This document shows positions 21,941-23,699 of a DNA stretch of 23,699 bases, one piece after another. The position numbers and the translations under genes were made by a program. Each line of letters starts with the position of its first letter. The stretch's first letter is position 1. The notes under the pieces are model-generated. The model searched no databases. It worked only from the letters and a program-made list of their open reading frames with translations, and had not been told where the DNA came from. Source of the stretch: VRUE01 sp044867645 (GTDB lineage Bacteria; Actinomycetota; Thermoleophilia; Solirubrobacterales; 70-9); NCBI GenBank assembly GCA_044867645.1, contig JBIOVI010000057.1, forward strand, positions 1 through 23,699, read 5' to 3'.

Positions 21941-23699
21941 ATGGCGCTGGAGGCGCTGACCGGAAGGATCGAAGAGCGCGAGCTCGAGAAGGAGATGCGC
22001 TCCTCCTACCTCGATTACGCGATGAGCGTGATCGTAGGGCGGGCATTGCCGGACGTCCGCGACGGGCTGAAGCCGGTCCACCGCCGCGTCCTCTTCGCGA
22101 TGCACGACATCGGCCTGCAACCGACCCGGCCCTACCGCAAGTGCGCCTTCATCGTCGGCGAGGTGATGGGTAAGTACCACCCGCACGGCGACTCGGCGAT
22201 CTACGACACGCTGGTGCGGATGGCGCAGGAGTTCTCCCTGCGCTACACCCTGATCGACGGCCAGGGCAACTTCGGCTCGATCGACGACGATCCGGCGGCG
22301 GCGATGAGGTACACCGAGGCGCGTCTGGGGCGGCTCGCTACCGAGCTGCTGCGCGACATCGACGCCGACACTGTCGACTTCGGCCCGAACTACGACGAAT
22401 CGACCCAGGAGCCGCTGATCCTGCCGGCACGGTTCCCGAACCTGCTGGTCAACGGGGCTTCGGGCATCGCGGTCGGGATGGCGACCAACATCCCGCCCCA
22501 CAATCTGCGTGAGGTAGCGGGAGCGGTCAACGCCTACATCGACGATCCCTCGATCGATCTGGCCGGGCTGATGGAGCACGTCAAGGGACCGGACTTCCCG
22601 GGCGGCGGGATCATGAGTTTGGAGGGGATCCGCGATGCTTACGCCTCCGGCCGCGGCACCGCCAAGGTCCGCGCCCGGGCCCACGTGGAGCCGCTCAAGG
22701 GCGGTAAGGACGCGATCGTCGTCACCGAGCTGCCTTTCATGGTCAAGAAGGGCGGCGACAACGGCCTGATCACGAAGATCGCCGACCTGGTGCGCGACAA
22801 GAAACTGGAGGGGATCTCCGACCTGCGCGACGAGTCCGACCGCTCCGGAATGCGGCTCGTGATCGAGCTGAAGCGCGGCGGCCATCCGGCCAAGGTCGTG
22901 CTCAACAACCTCTACAAGAAAACCGCGATGCAGACCAGCTTCGGCATCAACATGGTCGCGCTGGTCGACGGCGTGCCGCGGACGCTGGGGCTGCGCGAGC
23001 TGGTCGAGTACTACGTCCAGCACCAGCGCGAGGTGGTAACCCGGCGCACCCAGTACGAACTGCGCCGCGCCGAGGCCCGTGCCCACATCCTCGAGGGGCT
23101 GCTGATCGCGCTCGACAACCTCGACGCGGCGATCAAACTAATCCGCGCTTCGGCCGACCCCGACGCTGCGCGAGACGGCCTGATTGCGGAGTTCGAGCTC
23201 TCGCGCGAGCAGGCGCAGGCGATCCTCGACATGCGACTGCAGCGACTGACGGCGCTCGAGGCGGACAAGGTACGGGCCGAGCACGCCGACCTGCTCGAGC
23301 GGATCGGCGAGCTGCGCGCCATCCTCGGCGACGAGGCGAAAGTGCTGGGCCTGGTCAAGGAGGAGCTGGCGGAGATCGTCGAGTCCTACGGCGACGAGCG
23401 CCGCACCGAAATCGCCCACTTCGAGGGCGACGTCGGGATCGAGGACATGATCGCCGACCAGCAGATGGTGATTTCCCTGACGGCCTCGGGCTACGTCAAG
23501 CGGCTGCCGCTCGCCACCTATCGCCAGCAGCACCGCGGCGGCGTCGGCGTGATGGGGATGAACATGAAGGAGGACGACTACATCGCCCACCTCCACATCT
23601 GCTCGACCCACGACTACCTGCTCTTCTTCACCAACCGCGGCAAGGTCTACCGGCTCAAGGTCTACGAGCTGCCGGAGGGCTCGCGCACCGCGAAAGGGA
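21941..23699 (+). CDS. gyrA: DNA gyrase subunit A (3' end beyond window)
   Basis: The first 586 residues are present; the gene runs off the right edge with no stop. The N-terminus is MALEALTGRIEERELEKEM and DYAMSVIVGRALPDVRDGLKPVHRR follows. The catalytic Tyr is 124 in AAMRYTEARL. The quinolone-resistance region KYHPHGDSAIYDTLVRMAQ keeps Ser85 and Asp89, equivalent to E. coli Ser83 and Asp87, so it looks quinolone-susceptible. At 530-536 the GyrA-box reads QHRGGVG rather than Q(R/K)RGG(R/K)G. ATG 21941 has AGAGGGG upstream. It is in the same operon as gyrB. Confidence 0.96.
   Translation, partial: MALEALTGRIEERELEKEMRSSYLDYAMSVIVGRALPDVRDGLKPVHRRVLFAMHDIGLQPTRPYRKCAFIVGEVMGKYHPHGDSAIYDTLVRMAQEFSLRYTLIDGQGNFGSIDDDPAAAMRYTEARLGRLATELLRDIDADTVDFGPNYDESTQEPLILPARFPNLLVNGASGIAVGMATNIPPHNLREVAGAVNAYIDDPSIDLAGLMEHVKGPDFPGGGIMSLEGIRDAYASGRGTAKVRARAHVEPLKGGKDAIVVTELPFMVKKGGDNGLITKIADLVRDKKLEGISDLRDESDRSGMRLVIELKRGGHPAKVVLNNLYKKTAMQTSFGINMVALVDGVPRTLGLRELVEYYVQHQREVVTRRTQYELRRAEARAHILEGLLIALDNLDAAIKLIRASADPDAARDGLIAEFELSREQAQAILDMRLQRLTALEADKVRAEHADLLERIGELRAILGDEAKVLGLVKEELAEIVESYGDERRTEIAHFEGDVGIEDMIADQQMVISLTASGYVKRLPLATYRQQHRGGVGVMGMNMKEDDYIAHLHICSTHDYLLFFTNRGKVYRLKVYELPEGSRTAKG

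Noticed and set aside
20378..23086. A 902-codon open frame antisense to gyrB and gyrA
   Set aside because: It is opposite two highly conserved gyrase genes, has low-complexity His/Asp/Val-rich translation and no recognisable motif. Long antisense frames are expected at this GC content.

Overview
The window is a stretch of high-GC bacterial chromosome around the replication-origin gene cluster. The order rpmH-rnpA-yidD-yidC-jag-rsmG-parA-parB on the minus strand, divergent from dnaA-dnaN-recF-dciA-gyrB-gyrA on the plus strand, is the classical origin arrangement. The absence of mnmG/mnmE, the recF-dciA-gyrB-gyrA order, frequent GTG/TTG starts and likely leaderless promoters point to an actinobacterium. 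A six-cysteine secreted protein of a type I recall from Solirubrobacterales/Conexibacter suggests the class Thermoleophilia. That placement is inference and was not tested by any search.

Region 1 (1-3760, plus strand) holds an ABC-2 type exporter (ATPase and permease), a YmdB-family metallophosphoesterase and a small secreted protein whose base composition differs from its neighbours. A hairpin at 3761-3786 separates these genes from the convergent minus-strand group.

Region 2 (3789-7539, minus strand) encodes a small membrane protein, a type I phosphodiesterase/alkaline-phosphatase-like enzyme and a multi-spanning GT-C type membrane protein. The last two overlap as TGATG. A divergent start region at 7540-7561 separates this group from a plus-strand PLP aminotransferase and D-Ala-D-Ala ligase, which overlap by 4 nt. 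A bifunctional-nuclease-domain protein converges on ddl, and tRNA-Ile(GAT) follows.

Region 3 (10588-15277, minus strand) is the parB/parA/rsmG/jag/yidC/yidD/rnpA/rpmH operon, tightly coupled at its start. It contains a parS site across the rnpA/yidD junction and a possible 17-residue leader ORF whose stop overlaps the rpmH start. rpmH is short (45 aa).

Region 4 (15359-23699, plus strand) is the replication operon: dnaA, a short candidate origin, dnaN, recF, dciA, gyrB and a right-truncated gyrA. No gene-free stretch exceeds 300 bases.

The most unusual feature is a set of three palindromic elements (5395-5522, 12231-12323, 12981-13097). Each has perfect 21-24 bp outer arms, a 51-80 nt interior with one or two further hairpins, and sits at or just after a stop codon on the minus strand. 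The arm sequences are clearly different, so they are not copies of one recent element, yet the architecture is shared. Two of them appear to have entered the 5' coding ends of genes without closing the reading frame, which resembles the in-frame palindromic elements known from Rickettsia.
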